Shown here piece by piece: positions 1 to 9,057 of a stretch of 64,000 bases of DNA (positions are counted from its first letter, which is position 1; the number at the start of each line of letters is the position of its first letter). This stretch comes from Hyphomicrobium_B sp001006785 (GTDB lineage Bacteria; Pseudomonadota; Alphaproteobacteria; Rhizobiales; Hyphomicrobiaceae): positions 575,382-639,381 of the forward strand of contig NZ_CDHO01000001.1 of the NCBI RefSeq assembly GCF_001006785.1. Direction: 5' to 3'. The notes under the pieces were generated by a model. The model was given only the letters and a program-made list of their open reading frames with translations, was not told where the DNA came from and did not search any database. Position numbers and translations under genes: made by a program.

Positions 1-769
1 GGCCGCCGGTTCGCTGCGCCAGCCAGATGTGGTTCGCGGCCCACTGTTTCAGCAGCGTATCGTCGCCGTTGCGCGTGAGCTCGCGATAGATGACGGGCGC
101 GAGCCACCATTCGCCGAGCTTGCGGCGGAGTTTGGTGATGCCGCCCTCGCCTGCGTGGGGCGGCGTTTTATAGATGACGCGTGCGAACTGCATCGGCAGC
201 GTCGAACCGCCGACACCCAACATCGGACGCCCCGCGCTAATCGAATGCGTGATCGTCGTGACGGGGATTTTCAGGACGCCGATGAGATCGATGCCGAATG
301 GGTTGAGCGCGCCGCCGAGGTAGCGGTCTTCATGATACGTCAGGCATCGCCAGTACTGCTCGGGGACGTCGCGCACGGGAATGGATTTGTGATCGGGACT
401 GGCAACGTAATTGCCGAGTTCGATGTCGCTGTCGGTGTAGTTGACGTCGCGCAGGCTATCGAGGCGGGGGTCGAAGGTGCCGACGAAGTTGCCTTTGGGA
501 TCGTAGATGGCTGTCGCGAGCCAGCGCTCGGCGTCATAGCCAAGCTTTTCGTGCAGTGTGAGATCGCCGATGTAGCCGCGGATCGGGGCCGCGATGTAGA
601 CGAGCACGAGCGCGAAAAGGACATAGAGCGACGTCGCCGTGAAAACGTGGCGGATTGGCCCGAGCTTCGGATTGAACGCGACCGCCGACATCAGGCGGCG
701 CACGACCTGGCGCGGGAGCCTCAGACAAATCTCGCTGAGCGCCGTGAAAAGGCGAAGAATGGATAGCAT
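1..769 (-). CDS. Peptidoglycan transglycosylase (GT51) domain protein, C-terminus cut by window edge
   Basis: The minus-strand frame from the ATG at 769 is open to the window edge, giving 256 residues. A basic N-terminus is followed by one membrane segment (about residues 45-65) and then GT51 transglycosylase signatures: YHEDRYLGG and GIDLIG, then GGSTLPMQFAR, which carries the glutamine-rich lobe of the active site. GT51 enzymes polymerise lipid II into glycan strands in the periplasm while anchored in the inner membrane. Whether a penicillin-binding transpeptidase domain follows cannot be seen because the 3' end lies outside the window. It could be a PBP1-type bifunctional enzyme or a monofunctional one. 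The plus-strand reading of this stretch has no recognisable domain. Confidence 0.85.
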   Translation of the reverse strand, partial: MLSILRLFTALSEICLRLPRQVVRRLMSAVAFNPKLGPIRHVFTATSLYVLFALVLVYIAAPIRGYIGDLTLHEKLGYDAERWLATAIYDPKGNFVGTFDPRLDSLRDVNYTDSDIELGNYVASPDHKSIPVRDVPEQYWRCLTYHEDRYLGGALNPFGIDLIGVLKIPVTTITHSISAGRPMLGVGGSTLPMQFARVIYKTPPHAGEGGITKLRRKLGEWWLAPVIYRELTRNGDDTLLKQWAANHIWLAQRTGG

Positions 770-989
770 TGCCGCAAGCCGCACTCGCGCCGCGCTGAAC
801 GCGGCTGTCGTACGGCCTGCATAATTGGAGTTTAAGGCGCCAGCTCAACGGGCTCGCGGCGGCATTCACGCCAACTCATGGCATTTGTGCGGCCGTGGAC
901 GTCCAAGGCAACTCTCAGGCCGCGAGTGATGTGGCCGCGAGCGTGCGACGGACGCTTCCGACGGCGAACGCCGGGACTCGACTCCGCGC

Positions 990-1082
990 TTAGAAATTGC
1001 TGACGAGAATGAAAAGACCGACGCCGATTGCTGGACCGACTAGAGTCGCAACGACCATCATGACGAAAGGCTTCGCCACCAT
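990..1082 (-). CDS. Putative 30-aa single-membrane-segment protein
   Basis: A minus-strand ATG at 1082 opens a 30-residue frame ending in TAA. It has a short basic start (MVAKP), about 22 hydrophobic residues with a Gly-Pro-Ala-Ile-Gly kink, and the end SNF. A GGGG stretch sits a few bases before the ATG as a possible ribosome binding site. Composition and length fit a small inner-membrane protein. Function is unknown and coding status is uncertain, since it is too short for firm statistics. Confidence 0.4.
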   Translation of the reverse strand: MVAKPFVMMVVATLVGPAIGVGLFILVSNF

Positions 1083-1540
1083 GACACTTACCCCGCACTG
1101 AACTCGAAAGGGTTTACTCCCAACTGCCTCGGCCATTCACGAAGACCACATCCGACCGGTTTGCCCCCTCGGTCGTCGCGTTCTTTTTTCGCTGAGAGAG
1201 GGCCGCCCCCTAACTGCGTGGCTGACCGCATTCCCACATCGTCAGCCATCCTCATAATATCTCGACGCAGTCTTTGTTGACAGACCCCTGCCTTATTTTG
1301 CGGCTCCCGGCTGTATTGACGGGCACGCATAACAAAGGTTTCGCAATTTCGCGGATTTGCCTTTCAAGCGGTGTACGGGTCGACAAAAATCTGTTTTGTT
1401 TTCAAAGTATTACATTGAGATGGTCGGATTGCGGCTGCAAAAGAAGCCACAACTATAGGCAGCGCACTATCACGGAGTATTTCGGGCATTGAAATGCAAA
1501 TTGAATAGCGTTTGGCCAGTTCAATTCGGATTTGCAGAAA
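1083..1540. other. 458-base region without a convincing gene
   Basis: Short frames exist on both strands, but their translations are low-complexity and Arg-rich, and none has a domain or a clear ribosome binding site. The part from about 1340 to 1550 is visibly A/T-richer than the flanks. It follows the 3' end of the ATPase gene, so it probably holds that gene's terminator. No perfect hairpin with a T-run was found. Confidence 0.4.
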
Positions 1541-4500
1541 TTAACGAAGATCAAATAGCCGGAGTTGGCGTTCGTCAATTCCGCGGGTTTCGGCAGCCAA
1601 CTGCTCGATGCGATCGAAGGGCACCTGCTCGGCGGCAATCAGCGAGCGCTGCGCCTTCATCGGCCGTACCAGACCTTCCTGGACCAAATGGAATTCGCCG
1701 ACCGTCTGGCCGGGAAGCGCCGAGGCCGGGTCGAGGCCCGATTCCGATTGGAACGCTGCCTTGAGCTTACGGAGGGCCGTGTCCTCGCGCACGCGGCCGA
1801 TGAACCAGCTCGTGATCTGATCGCGGCTCTTATAGTCGAGGTCGCCCGGCGACTGGGTCGCGAGCATCATGCCGAGACCGGCGGAGCGGGCGCGCTTCAA
1901 GAGGCTCTGGAGAGGCTCGGCGGTCGCGGGCTTGGAGTTCGCCGGAATGTAGAGGTCGGCTTCGTCGAACATGACGACGGCCTGCAACTCGTCGTTCGGG
2001 TTGCGCTGGCAGAAGCGCAGCGCCTCGGAGAGGAATTGCGAGACCCAGAAGAGGATGTTTTCGTTGTCGCCGAGGAAGCCGGTGTAGATGACCGACAGGC
2101 GCGTACGGTTCGGGCGCTGGTAGCGGCCAAGTCCGAGCAGGCTTTCCATGCGCAGGCTTTCGCCGCCGCCTTCGAACAGGGCGGCATTGCGCAAGCGCAG
2201 CGAGTCGAGCTGCGCGACGAGATCGCGACGGAGTTTGCCCGACGGGTCCATGCGCTGCGTCTGGTCTGTTAGTTCCGGATGCTCGTCTTCCAGAAGACGG
2301 ATCAAGTCCGCGAGCGTGACTTCGCTGGTCGACAGCGAGCCCAGAACACGCAACGCGACAGCCAGAACACCGGACTGCTTCTGATGCGTCGCGGAGTTCT
2401 TCAGATGTAGCATTTCGCCGAGGGCGGCGGCCGACAGGTTCGCCAGCAACTGCTGTTCGTGCTCGGGCAGTTCGTTGATGCCGTTCGGCAGCAGCGTGAT
2501 CGAGATCGGGCGGCCGGAGGCGCGGCCCGGCGTGTAGACCGCGACGTCGATGGCGTCGGCGAGCTTTTCGCGCTCGGCGCGACGGTCGGAGGCTTCGTTG
2601 TCGTTGGCGCGCCAGACGTCGGGGTTGGCGTAGCTCGCGAGGTCGCCCTTGCGGTCGATCAGGACTGCTGGGATGCCGCGCAGAAGAAGCTGCTCGATCA
2701 GCGACAGCGCGAGCGTTGTCTTACCGGAGCCTGAGCCGCCCAAGAACGCAGCGTGACGTTTCAGAACGCTCTTGTTCAGCGTGACGGGACGGTTGCGGTT
2801 GTTCTTCTCGCCGCCGGCAAGAATGCTGGCGCCGTAGCTGCCGTTCTCATCGAGGATGACCGACATCGGCAGATCGTCGTCGTTTGCGGGCAGGCCCGGC
2901 TCGCCGTCGCCCGGATGCGATGCGCGCGCCTGCTCGGCCGACAGCGTGTCGAATCCGTCGAGCGACGACTGCGGGTCGTCCATTTCCTTGGCGACGAGGC
3001 GCGGCACGGGGCGGCCCAACAGATCGAGACGCAGAAGATGGATGATCGAGATCAGGCTCGAGAGCGGCTTCGTGCCTTCGAGCCACTGCGTCATGCCGGG
3101 GTCGGTGCGGTGATGGGCGGTGAACTCGCGCACCGTCATCATGCGTTCCCATTCGGGGATCGGCACGAGTAGCTGGCGGCCGCCGCCGTCGCGGAATTTG
3201 CGGAATGCCTGCGCCGTCTGGTTCTTCTTGTTCGGCGGGAAGTCGCTGGCGCGCAGCATGAAGCAGGGCTTGCCCTGCATTGCCGTCAGCACCTTGTCGA
3301 GCTGACGCTTCAGGCCGCCGCCCTGGGTTGGGCGGTTGCATAGGAAGACGCGCACATCGTTGGCGAAGCCGGTGCGATGGCGGACTGTCAGATCGAAGGC
3401 CGGGAGATCGTCGCCAAGCTCGAGGCGCTTGACGGTGACTTCGATCGCCTTGCCCCATTCGTCGCGCGCAAGTGACAGCGCGGATGAAAGAATGTCGACC
3501 AGCTCCTGATCGTCGGCTGGCATTTCGGCTTCGCTCTCGTTGGCGAAGCGTTCCCACATTTCGCGGAACTGCACGGCGGAGATCGTCGGCGTTTCTTCGT
3601 CGGCCGAGCCGAACCCGACTGCCGCGCCAAGTGCCTGCGCGAGCGTCGAGATGAAGGACGGACGATTTTCCTCGGGCTCGCGTTCGTCGCCTTCGGTGGA
3701 GGTTGCTTCTCTGAGACGAGATTGCGCGTGCTCCAGAAGACGGCGCGTCGATAGCCCGCCGAATTCTTCGAAGAACTGCGGTCCGAAGAACTGCGAGGCG
3801 TCTGGGAAGCTCAGTCCGCCGCCATGCGTTTCCGAATGATGCGCCAGACGTTTCGAGATGATCAGGCGCGCTTCTTCCGGCGTCCGGCTTTCGCGCAGAA
3901 GCACGGGACCGGATTTCTCGATGCGGTCGATGTAGGACTGCGCGACGAGGCTGCGCACCTGGCCGTAGAAGTCTTCCAGGCACGAGATGATGATGATCGC
4001 GTTCGTCGAGCGGTTGGCGATCTGAATGAGATCGCGCACGGCGCGCTGGAAACGGTCCTCGGCATTGTCGAAGAAGCGGAGGTCTTCGACCTGGTCGATG
4101 CAGAAGACGAGCGCGGCGCGATCGACCGTCCAGACGAGTGCGCCGAGGGCGGCGATGATTTCGAAGGCGCGGTCCTCGCCGTCGTTCGGATCGAGCGCGC
4201 TGACGGCTTCGTGGGCGATTGCGGTCAGCTGGCGGCCGTTGAGATACTGGCGGATGCGCTGGTCGATGCGCGGGTCGCGGCGCTGGAGATAGAGAAGTGC
4301 GCGCACGATATTGATGTCGAGCTCGCGCGTCTGGAATTTGTCGCAGGCGACGATCTGGTCGGCGAGACGCAGGATCAGGCGCGCCAGCTGCTTGTCGTCG
4401 AGCGTCGCGTCGCGCAGCTTTTCGAGATCAGCCGAGGAAATGACCTCGGAATCGAGAACCATGTGGTTCGTCAGCCGCGACAGAGCGGACTCGCCAAAGC

Positions 4501-4906
4501 GATCGGGGTCGTAGGGCTTTTCGAGCGAGTGGACGAGGCGGCGCAGATAGAAGTCGGCGTAGTTCTGCACGTCCGGCGTCATCTGCGCGTAGCCGAAGTA
4601 GCTTTGTCCCGTGCGATGGGAATCGGTTCGGAGCGCGCGCAGAAGGTGCGTTTTTCCGGCGCCGGACTGGCCGTGAAACAGCAGGATGCGCTCTGGCGTG
4701 TGATAGCCGCGTCCCGAGGTGATCGTCGTCAGCAGATCGTTGAATTTCTGGCGCGCCTTGGCGTGGATTTCCGGCACGTCGACCGGATCGGCCCGCCAGA
4801 GATCATCCTCCCAGGTAATCGAATGCTCGAACGCCTCGCTCAGCTTGTCAGGAGCGAGCGAGTGAGCAAACGACGCCTTTTTGAGTGGACCGCCTTCAAC
4901 GCCCAT
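1541..4906 (-). CDS. Dual P-loop ATPase: AAA-type N-terminal domain plus HerA/DUF87-like C-terminal domain
   Basis: This is an 1121-residue soluble protein. The first ATPase domain has Walker A GQSGAGKTH at residues 79-87 and Walker B LVFCIDQVEDL near 266-276, followed by a helical lid. Residues about 440-640 form a middle domain with no recognised signature. The second ATPase domain has Walker A GGSGSGKTT at 723-731, an RKGD motif at 752-755, Walker B VVMFDEADLY near 977-986 and the sensor-like ATQSPGDLD at 1016-1024. That second pattern is typical of HerA/VirB4/FtsK-type pumps (DUF87). It lies 18 bases downstream of its partner gene at 4925-6088, so the two form an operon. HerA-type ATPases translocate nucleic acid or protein as hexameric rings. 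Joining two different NTPase engines in one chain suggests a DNA-processing or defence role, which is inference. I do not recognise a named system. Confidence 0.8.
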   Translation of the reverse strand: MGVEGGPLKKASFAHSLAPDKLSEAFEHSITWEDDLWRADPVDVPEIHAKARQKFNDLLTTITSGRGYHTPERILLFHGQSGAGKTHLLRALRTDSHRTGQSYFGYAQMTPDVQNYADFYLRRLVHSLEKPYDPDRFGESALSRLTNHMVLDSEVISSADLEKLRDATLDDKQLARLILRLADQIVACDKFQTRELDINIVRALLYLQRRDPRIDQRIRQYLNGRQLTAIAHEAVSALDPNDGEDRAFEIIAALGALVWTVDRAALVFCIDQVEDLRFFDNAEDRFQRAVRDLIQIANRSTNAIIIISCLEDFYGQVRSLVAQSYIDRIEKSGPVLLRESRTPEEARLIISKRLAHHSETHGGGLSFPDASQFFGPQFFEEFGGLSTRRLLEHAQSRLREATSTEGDEREPEENRPSFISTLAQALGAAVGFGSADEETPTISAVQFREMWERFANESEAEMPADDQELVDILSSALSLARDEWGKAIEVTVKRLELGDDLPAFDLTVRHRTGFANDVRVFLCNRPTQGGGLKRQLDKVLTAMQGKPCFMLRASDFPPNKKNQTAQAFRKFRDGGGRQLLVPIPEWERMMTVREFTAHHRTDPGMTQWLEGTKPLSSLISIIHLLRLDLLGRPVPRLVAKEMDDPQSSLDGFDTLSAEQARASHPGDGEPGLPANDDDLPMSVILDENGSYGASILAGGEKNNRNRPVTLNKSVLKRHAAFLGGSGSGKTTLALSLIEQLLLRGIPAVLIDRKGDLASYANPDVWRANDNEASDRRAEREKLADAIDVAVYTPGRASGRPISITLLPNGINELPEHEQQLLANLSAAALGEMLHLKNSATHQKQSGVLAVALRVLGSLSTSEVTLADLIRLLEDEHPELTDQTQRMDPSGKLRRDLVAQLDSLRLRNAALFEGGGESLRMESLLGLGRYQRPNRTRLSVIYTGFLGDNENILFWVSQFLSEALRFCQRNPNDELQAVVMFDEADLYIPANSKPATAEPLQSLLKRARSAGLGMMLATQSPGDLDYKSRDQITSWFIGRVREDTALRKLKAAFQSESGLDPASALPGQTVGEFHLVQEGLVRPMKAQRSLIAAEQVPFDRIEQLAAETRGIDERQLRLFDLR

Positions 4907-4924
4907 TGCGAACCGAAATACCTT

Positions 4925-6088
4925 TTAATCTTGGACGCGCACGAAATGCCAGACGGTGTTCTTGTAGAGGATCTTCGAATCCTCGAGCGATTTCAGGTCG
5001 CGGCCGTCCTTGAGATCGGCGGTCGCGAGTTCGACCTGACCCGAACGGTGGGCTTCAGCGAGCATGCCTTTGAACGCAATCTCGGATAACCCCCAGTCGG
5101 GCCGCGTGTTGCGAATCGCCTTCCAGACCAAAGAGATAAACGCCTTCCGGTTGCCTGGCCAGCCCTCTGAGACAGGACGTGCCGCATCGATCACAGCGCG
5201 GCAAAATTCCGGCATGTCCGGCGGCGACGGAGAACGCGGGGCTAGCGGCGCAATCTCGGAGATCGGGGCGCGATCGTTGGCCGGTTTCGGTGTCGGCGGG
5301 CGAATGGGACGCGGTGACGCTTCCGCCCGTTGCGGGCGGGCAGACTGTGCTGACAGCGCATCCGAGTCGTCCTTCGGCGACATCAGACCGCGAAGGACCG
5401 CCAGTTCGAGACCTTCGAGCGACTGCTCGCGGCTGCCGGCGATTTCGCACGCGAGGTGGACGATCAGCTTGCCGTCGGTTGCGATCTCACGCGGCTGCTT
5501 GAACAGCTGACCTGCGAGAACGCGGCCCGGCTTCGCAGGCAGGCCCGCGCCTTTCTTGAAGCCGGTTTTGATCTTGTTTCCGAAGGCGCGTTCCAGCGCG
5601 ATGATCGCCAGGTCGCCGCGCAGGTCGGCGGGCGACTGCGCGCGGGCCGTCGATTTTCCGAAGTGATGCTGCAACACAAGTGCGGCCAGACCTTCGGCCC
5701 GCTGCACGGTTTTACGGATCGCCGGGGTGTCGCTGGTTCGAAGTGCGCGCACGAGGAGGGCGAACTTGACGTCGGGCCATGTCGCGCAGGGAGCTTTGGC
5801 CGAGGCAAGAAGGGCTTGTGCAACCTGAAGGCCCTTGCCGGTGCAGGTCAGGCGGCTTTTGCTTTCGGAGACGAGCTGGCTGCCAATGAGATTGCTGATG
5901 CCAAGCTCGGCCGAGCGCCGGAATTCGGCGCCCGTCAGCCTTGGAGCGAGAAGCGGCGCCACGTCGCGCTGAAGGTCGGCGCGGGTCGCGGTTCCGGCGG
6001 AAATGCGCAGCAGCACCAGGTCCTTCGCGGTCAGCGCAGGTTCGTGAGCTTCGAATTTTCGCTCAGGTTGTCCGATGGCTGCACTCAT
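4925..6088 (-). CDS. Winged-helix-like partner protein of the dual ATPase
   Basis: A 387-residue protein. The ATG at 6088 is chosen over an upstream in-frame ATG at 6169 because GGGAGA stands five to ten bases before it. Residues 1-100 read like a winged helix (LTAKDLVLLRISAG, then ADLQRDVAPLL and a beta-rich SRLTCTGKGLQVA). A Pro/Ala-rich linker lies at about 245-300. Residues 300-387 form a second helix-rich unit ending in a strand pair (KILYKNTVWHFVRV), again winged-helix-like. It is the first gene of a two-gene operon with the ATPase. DNA binding or loading of the ATPase is plausible but inferred. No named family was recognised. Confidence 0.7.
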   Translation of the reverse strand: MSAAIGQPERKFEAHEPALTAKDLVLLRISAGTATRADLQRDVAPLLAPRLTGAEFRRSAELGISNLIGSQLVSESKSRLTCTGKGLQVAQALLASAKAPCATWPDVKFALLVRALRTSDTPAIRKTVQRAEGLAALVLQHHFGKSTARAQSPADLRGDLAIIALERAFGNKIKTGFKKGAGLPAKPGRVLAGQLFKQPREIATDGKLIVHLACEIAGSREQSLEGLELAVLRGLMSPKDDSDALSAQSARPQRAEASPRPIRPPTPKPANDRAPISEIAPLAPRSPSPPDMPEFCRAVIDAARPVSEGWPGNRKAFISLVWKAIRNTRPDWGLSEIAFKGMLAEAHRSGQVELATADLKDGRDLKSLEDSKILYKNTVWHFVRVQD

Positions 6089-6442
6089 CGAAGGTCTCCC
6101 GGCACGAATCAAGTTGCCGCGACGACTGTTGATGATCGGCCGGGCACTTCCAAGAGGGTTGGACGCCACGACCCACAGCCGCGGCCATCGACGAAGGCGA
6201 AGTGCTCGCGACAGACTTTGCCGTCAGGCTTTCGCCGCCCGGCGGTCAAAATCGCGACACCTTGTTGGCGCGAAATCAGGTGGGGCGGGAATGGGCACGT
6301 GAGGGACCCTCATGCGAGGATCTGCAAAATCGTTTCGTCGCGATATGAGGCGCGATTCGCGTCCTGTTAGTGTTAACATCGCGTTAACGGATTTCCGGCA
6401 ATGATGGAGTTTCGCGCACGTCACGTGCCGGGAGTAGCTGTT
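6089..6442. promoter_or_regulatory. Divergent promoter region between the ATPase operon and the CAP lipoprotein gene
   Basis: This 354-base spacer holds no convincing gene. Both neighbours are transcribed outward, so promoters for each must lie here. The only clear motif is the CtrA-type box at 6373-6388, listed separately. Confidence 0.5.
6373..6388 (+). promoter_or_regulatory. Candidate CtrA binding site (TTAA-N7-TTAAC)
   Basis: The bases TTAA, seven bases (CATCGCG), then TTAAC match the full CtrA consensus of alphaproteobacteria. Seen another way, the site is two GTTAAC hexamers five bases apart. It lies 55-70 bases before the ATG of the CAP-domain lipoprotein gene, a position usual for CtrA-controlled promoters. 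CtrA is the cell-cycle master response regulator. Control of this gene by CtrA is inferred from the motif alone. Confidence 0.6.
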
Positions 6443-7096
6443 ATGTATCGCGTCGCGCTCGCTACCGGGCTGGCAACGGCATTGGCCGGCTGCAGCCTCG
6501 GTTCAACGTCCCTTTCGACAGGTTTCACCGAGCCTGCAACGACGGCCTCGCTGTCGTCGCCGTCGGTCAAGAGCGTCGGTCTCGGCGGAGAGCCGTCAAC
6601 GCCGCGCGGCAACGTCAAGGTCGCGTCGCTCGACAAGGCTCCGAGCGGCAGCTTCGAGAAAGCCGCGCCGGGCATTCTGAGCGATCGCGATTACTCGCGC
6701 ACGTCGCTCAATGCGGAGATGGCGCGCGACGTCATCAATGCCTATCGCAAGAAGAACGGGCTGAAGCCGTTGAAGCTCAACCCCGAGCTGACGGAAGCGG
6801 CGAAATCGCATTCGCGCGATCTCGCGAAGTTCGACCGCATTTCGCACTATGGGTCCGACGGCTCGAATCCGTGGGATCGCGTCAAGCGGGCGGGCTATCG
6901 CGCGCGTCTGACGGCGGAGAACGTCGGCACGGGCCAGGTCGACTTCAATGAAGTCATGCGTGGCTGGGAAGAGAGCCCCGGCCACAACAAAAATCTGCTC
7001 ACGCGAGATGCGACGCACATGGGCATCGCGCTGGTGCAGGACCCGAAGACCGAATTCAAATCCTTCTGGACGCTCGTTCTCGCCTCGCCGATGTGA
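6443..7096 (+). CDS. CAP (SCP/PR-1) domain lipoprotein
   Basis: A 217-residue protein. The ATG at 6443 has GGGAG eight bases upstream. The N-terminus is a lipoprotein signal with lipobox LAGC, so the mature protein should be anchored to a membrane by its first cysteine. After a low-complexity Ser/Thr/Pro spacer, residues about 95-215 form a CAP domain: INAYRKKNGLKPLKLNPEL, HSRDLAKFDRISHYG, AENVG, GWEESPGHNKNLL and a terminal strand FWTLVLAS. The conserved His and Glu residues of the CAP cavity are present. Bacterial CAP proteins are extracytoplasmic and mostly of unknown function. A cell-envelope role fits the CtrA-like site upstream. Confidence 0.85.
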   Translation: MYRVALATGLATALAGCSLGSTSLSTGFTEPATTASLSSPSVKSVGLGGEPSTPRGNVKVASLDKAPSGSFEKAAPGILSDRDYSRTSLNAEMARDVINAYRKKNGLKPLKLNPELTEAAKSHSRDLAKFDRISHYGSDGSNPWDRVKRAGYRARLTAENVGTGQVDFNEVMRGWEESPGHNKNLLTRDATHMGIALVQDPKTEFKSFWTLVLASPM

Positions 7097-7139
7097 GGAG
7101 TCCTCGTTGGTGCTTGCGGATTTTTGATTGCGCTTGCGA

Positions 7140-7200
7140 CTCCGCTTCGCGGAGCCGGCAGCAAGCGCGGGCCCTGTGGCGGCTACTCGCGTTCCGCGAG
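7140..7200. terminator. Pair of hairpins between convergent genes
   Basis: Two perfect six-base stems, each with a TTC loop, lie at 7140-7154 (CTCCGC/GCGGAG) and 7186-7200 (CTCGCG/CGCGAG). They sit between the convergent CAP lipoprotein and flippase genes. A T-run follows neither closely, so bidirectional termination is likely but not proven. Confidence 0.45.
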
Positions 7201-7213
7201 CCGGCCGCCGGCA

Positions 7214-8653
7214 CTAGAACTTCGGCAGGTTTTTCCAGATCGCGATTTTGATGTCGAGGCGGTGCCAGACGACGATCGCGTTCAATAATGCAGCGCTGGT
7301 CAGCGACATCGCGGTGGCGCTGGCTGCTCCGACAAGTCCGAAGCGCGGCACCAGGATGAAGTTCAGCGCGATGTTCGCAAGTGCAGCGCCGAACAAGACC
7401 GTCGCGCAAATTTTCTGTTCGCCAAGCATGTTCAGAAGATATTCGGCCGGTCCCATCGCGGAACGCATGAGGAAGCCAATGACGAGAATGAACATTACCG
7501 GATAGCCGCTTTCGAATTGCGGGCCGAACAGCGACAGCAACGGCTTGCCGAGCGCCAGAATGACGATGGCGCTCGCAAGCGACGGCCAGAACGTCCAGTT
7601 GACCGCGTCCTTCACGAAGCTTCGGAGTCCATCGTGGTCGCCGCGTGCGTGCAGGGCCGCAAACTTATGCGCAACGGCGCTGCCGACGGCGTAGTGGACG
7701 AACATGATCAGCGCCATTGTCTTGCCGGCGGCGAAGTAAATGCCGACATCGGCGGGCGACATGAAGTGCGTCACGACCAGAATATCGGTGTTCTGAAGCA
7801 GTAGCTCGGCGCTCATCATCGCGAGCAGCGGCAGCGAAATCTTGAACCATGCCGCGAAGTCGACGGTTCGCGGTCCGGGCGGCACCGTTTCGCGCATGCT
7901 CCGGTTGATCAGCACAGCCTGGACGATTCCCGAAAGCCATGTCGCGACGATCGCGGCGGCGGCGGCGGTCGCGGCATTCATCGGCAGATCGGCCGCGTAG
8001 GCGGCGAACATGGCTGCGAGGAGCAACAGCGGACGGAAGATATACGGCGGGACGAGCGCGATGCTCATCCAGGCGTTGCCGCGTCCGATGCCGTCCTGCA
8101 CATCGGTCAGCGCGTAGAGCGGAATGCAGACGAGCGCGAGATAGACAGGCAATACGAATTGGCTCTGGATGTGATCCTGAAACAGCCATACGCCCAGCAG
8201 TCCGGCCATCATGACCGCCGTGCCGCTCGCGAGCGCGAACAGACGGCTGCCGTGCACCAGACCGCGCAGGCGTTCGAAATCGCCTGTCTCGCGATAGACC
8301 GGGGCGAGACGGATTGAAGCGAGGTTCAAGCCAAGGTGCGGGATGGCGCCGAGGATCAGCACCCACGTCCAAACCGAAACGTAGATGCCGTACTGGTAGC
8401 CGCCCATCCAGCGAGCGAGAACGATCTGCGTCAGATAGAGAAGGCCTGCGCTCAGAACGCGGACCGCGAACGCGACGAGGGCATCGCGTTGTGTCCGTTC
8501 GCGCTCACCGCGCGCGGCCAGCACATTGACGGCCTGCGTCAGGACGCTCGAGACGCGTGCGCGGACGGCGGCGACCACGCCGGCTTGCTTCGTTTCGGTA
8601 CGCGTTACAGTGGCGGCATCGACGTCGACGGGCTGTACGGTCGCGGTCGTCAC
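7214..8653 (-). CDS. Oligosaccharide flippase (MATE/MOP superfamily, Wzx-like)
   Basis: A 479-residue integral membrane protein. A GTG start at 8653 is preferred over an upstream ATG at 8737 because AGGA lies seven bases before it and because the longer form would run over the upstream gene. After about 60 hydrophilic residues there are 12-14 hydrophobic segments with MOP-family features (VLSAGLLYLTQIVLARWMG near the start of the membrane part, GEQKICATVLFGAALANIALNFILVPRFGLVGAASAT near the end). Such proteins flip undecaprenyl-linked sugars or related lipids across the inner membrane. No glycosyltransferase lies nearby, so the substrate is unknown. It is probably cotranscribed with the small gene upstream at 8674-8907. 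Confidence 0.82.
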   Translation of the reverse strand: MTTATVQPVDVDAATVTRTETKQAGVVAAVRARVSSVLTQAVNVLAARGERERTQRDALVAFAVRVLSAGLLYLTQIVLARWMGGYQYGIYVSVWTWVLILGAIPHLGLNLASIRLAPVYRETGDFERLRGLVHGSRLFALASGTAVMMAGLLGVWLFQDHIQSQFVLPVYLALVCIPLYALTDVQDGIGRGNAWMSIALVPPYIFRPLLLLAAMFAAYAADLPMNAATAAAAAIVATWLSGIVQAVLINRSMRETVPPGPRTVDFAAWFKISLPLLAMMSAELLLQNTDILVVTHFMSPADVGIYFAAGKTMALIMFVHYAVGSAVAHKFAALHARGDHDGLRSFVKDAVNWTFWPSLASAIVILALGKPLLSLFGPQFESGYPVMFILVIGFLMRSAMGPAEYLLNMLGEQKICATVLFGAALANIALNFILVPRFGLVGAASATAMSLTSAALLNAIVVWHRLDIKIAIWKNLPKF

Positions 8654-8673
8654 AACAAATTCCTGTCTGCTAC

Positions 8674-8907
8674 TCAGCTTTCCAGTCGTGTTCGTTCGCG
8701 CTGGCGGACGAGTTCTGCGACGCCGCTCCAGGCCCATGCGCGGCCGGCGTCTCCTTTCTCGCCGTGATAGATTGCGAAGAAGTCAGCGATCGCCGCGGCG
8801 AAAGCGCCGTGTCGACCCTCTAAAACTTCCGCCATCGCGCCGACATCCCGAGGCGTCGGGGTAAAGTCCGGCTCTTTGATCCGGGTAATTGGCGACGTCG
8901 ACGACAT
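8674..8907 (-). CDS. Small hypothetical protein (77 aa) upstream of flippase
   Basis: A 77-residue hydrophilic protein with a helical middle (AAAIADFFAIYHGEKGD) and an Arg-rich end. It ends 20 bases before the GTG of the flippase, so the two are likely cotranscribed. Its central part, GRHGAFAAAIADFFA, resembles small alphaproteobacterial proteins of unknown function. No catalytic motif or signal peptide is visible. It could assist the flippase or its lipid substrate pathway, but nothing in the sequence shows this. Confidence 0.65.
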   Translation of the reverse strand: MSSTSPITRIKEPDFTPTPRDVGAMAEVLEGRHGAFAAAIADFFAIYHGEKGDAGRAWAWSGVAELVRQRERTRLES

Positions 8908-9057
8908 TGTATGGTCCTACTCCAGGCTTACTTACCGGTTGACGGACCACTGAAAGCAAAATTGAAGCCACATCACCTGGGCTTCCCGCGGCGCCATATT
9001 CGACTTAGGTTAATTGCGTCTTGTCATAGGCTCGCTCGCGCATCCGAAAGGCCGTTT

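Noticed and set aside
29..766. Long plus-strand frame of 245 codons
   Set aside because: It mirrors the transglycosylase gene on the minus strand, which carries clear GT51 motifs. The plus translation has none.
3824..5089. Plus-strand frame of 421 codons
   Set aside because: It is antisense to the dual ATPase gene and the end of its partner. High G+C makes long shadow frames common.
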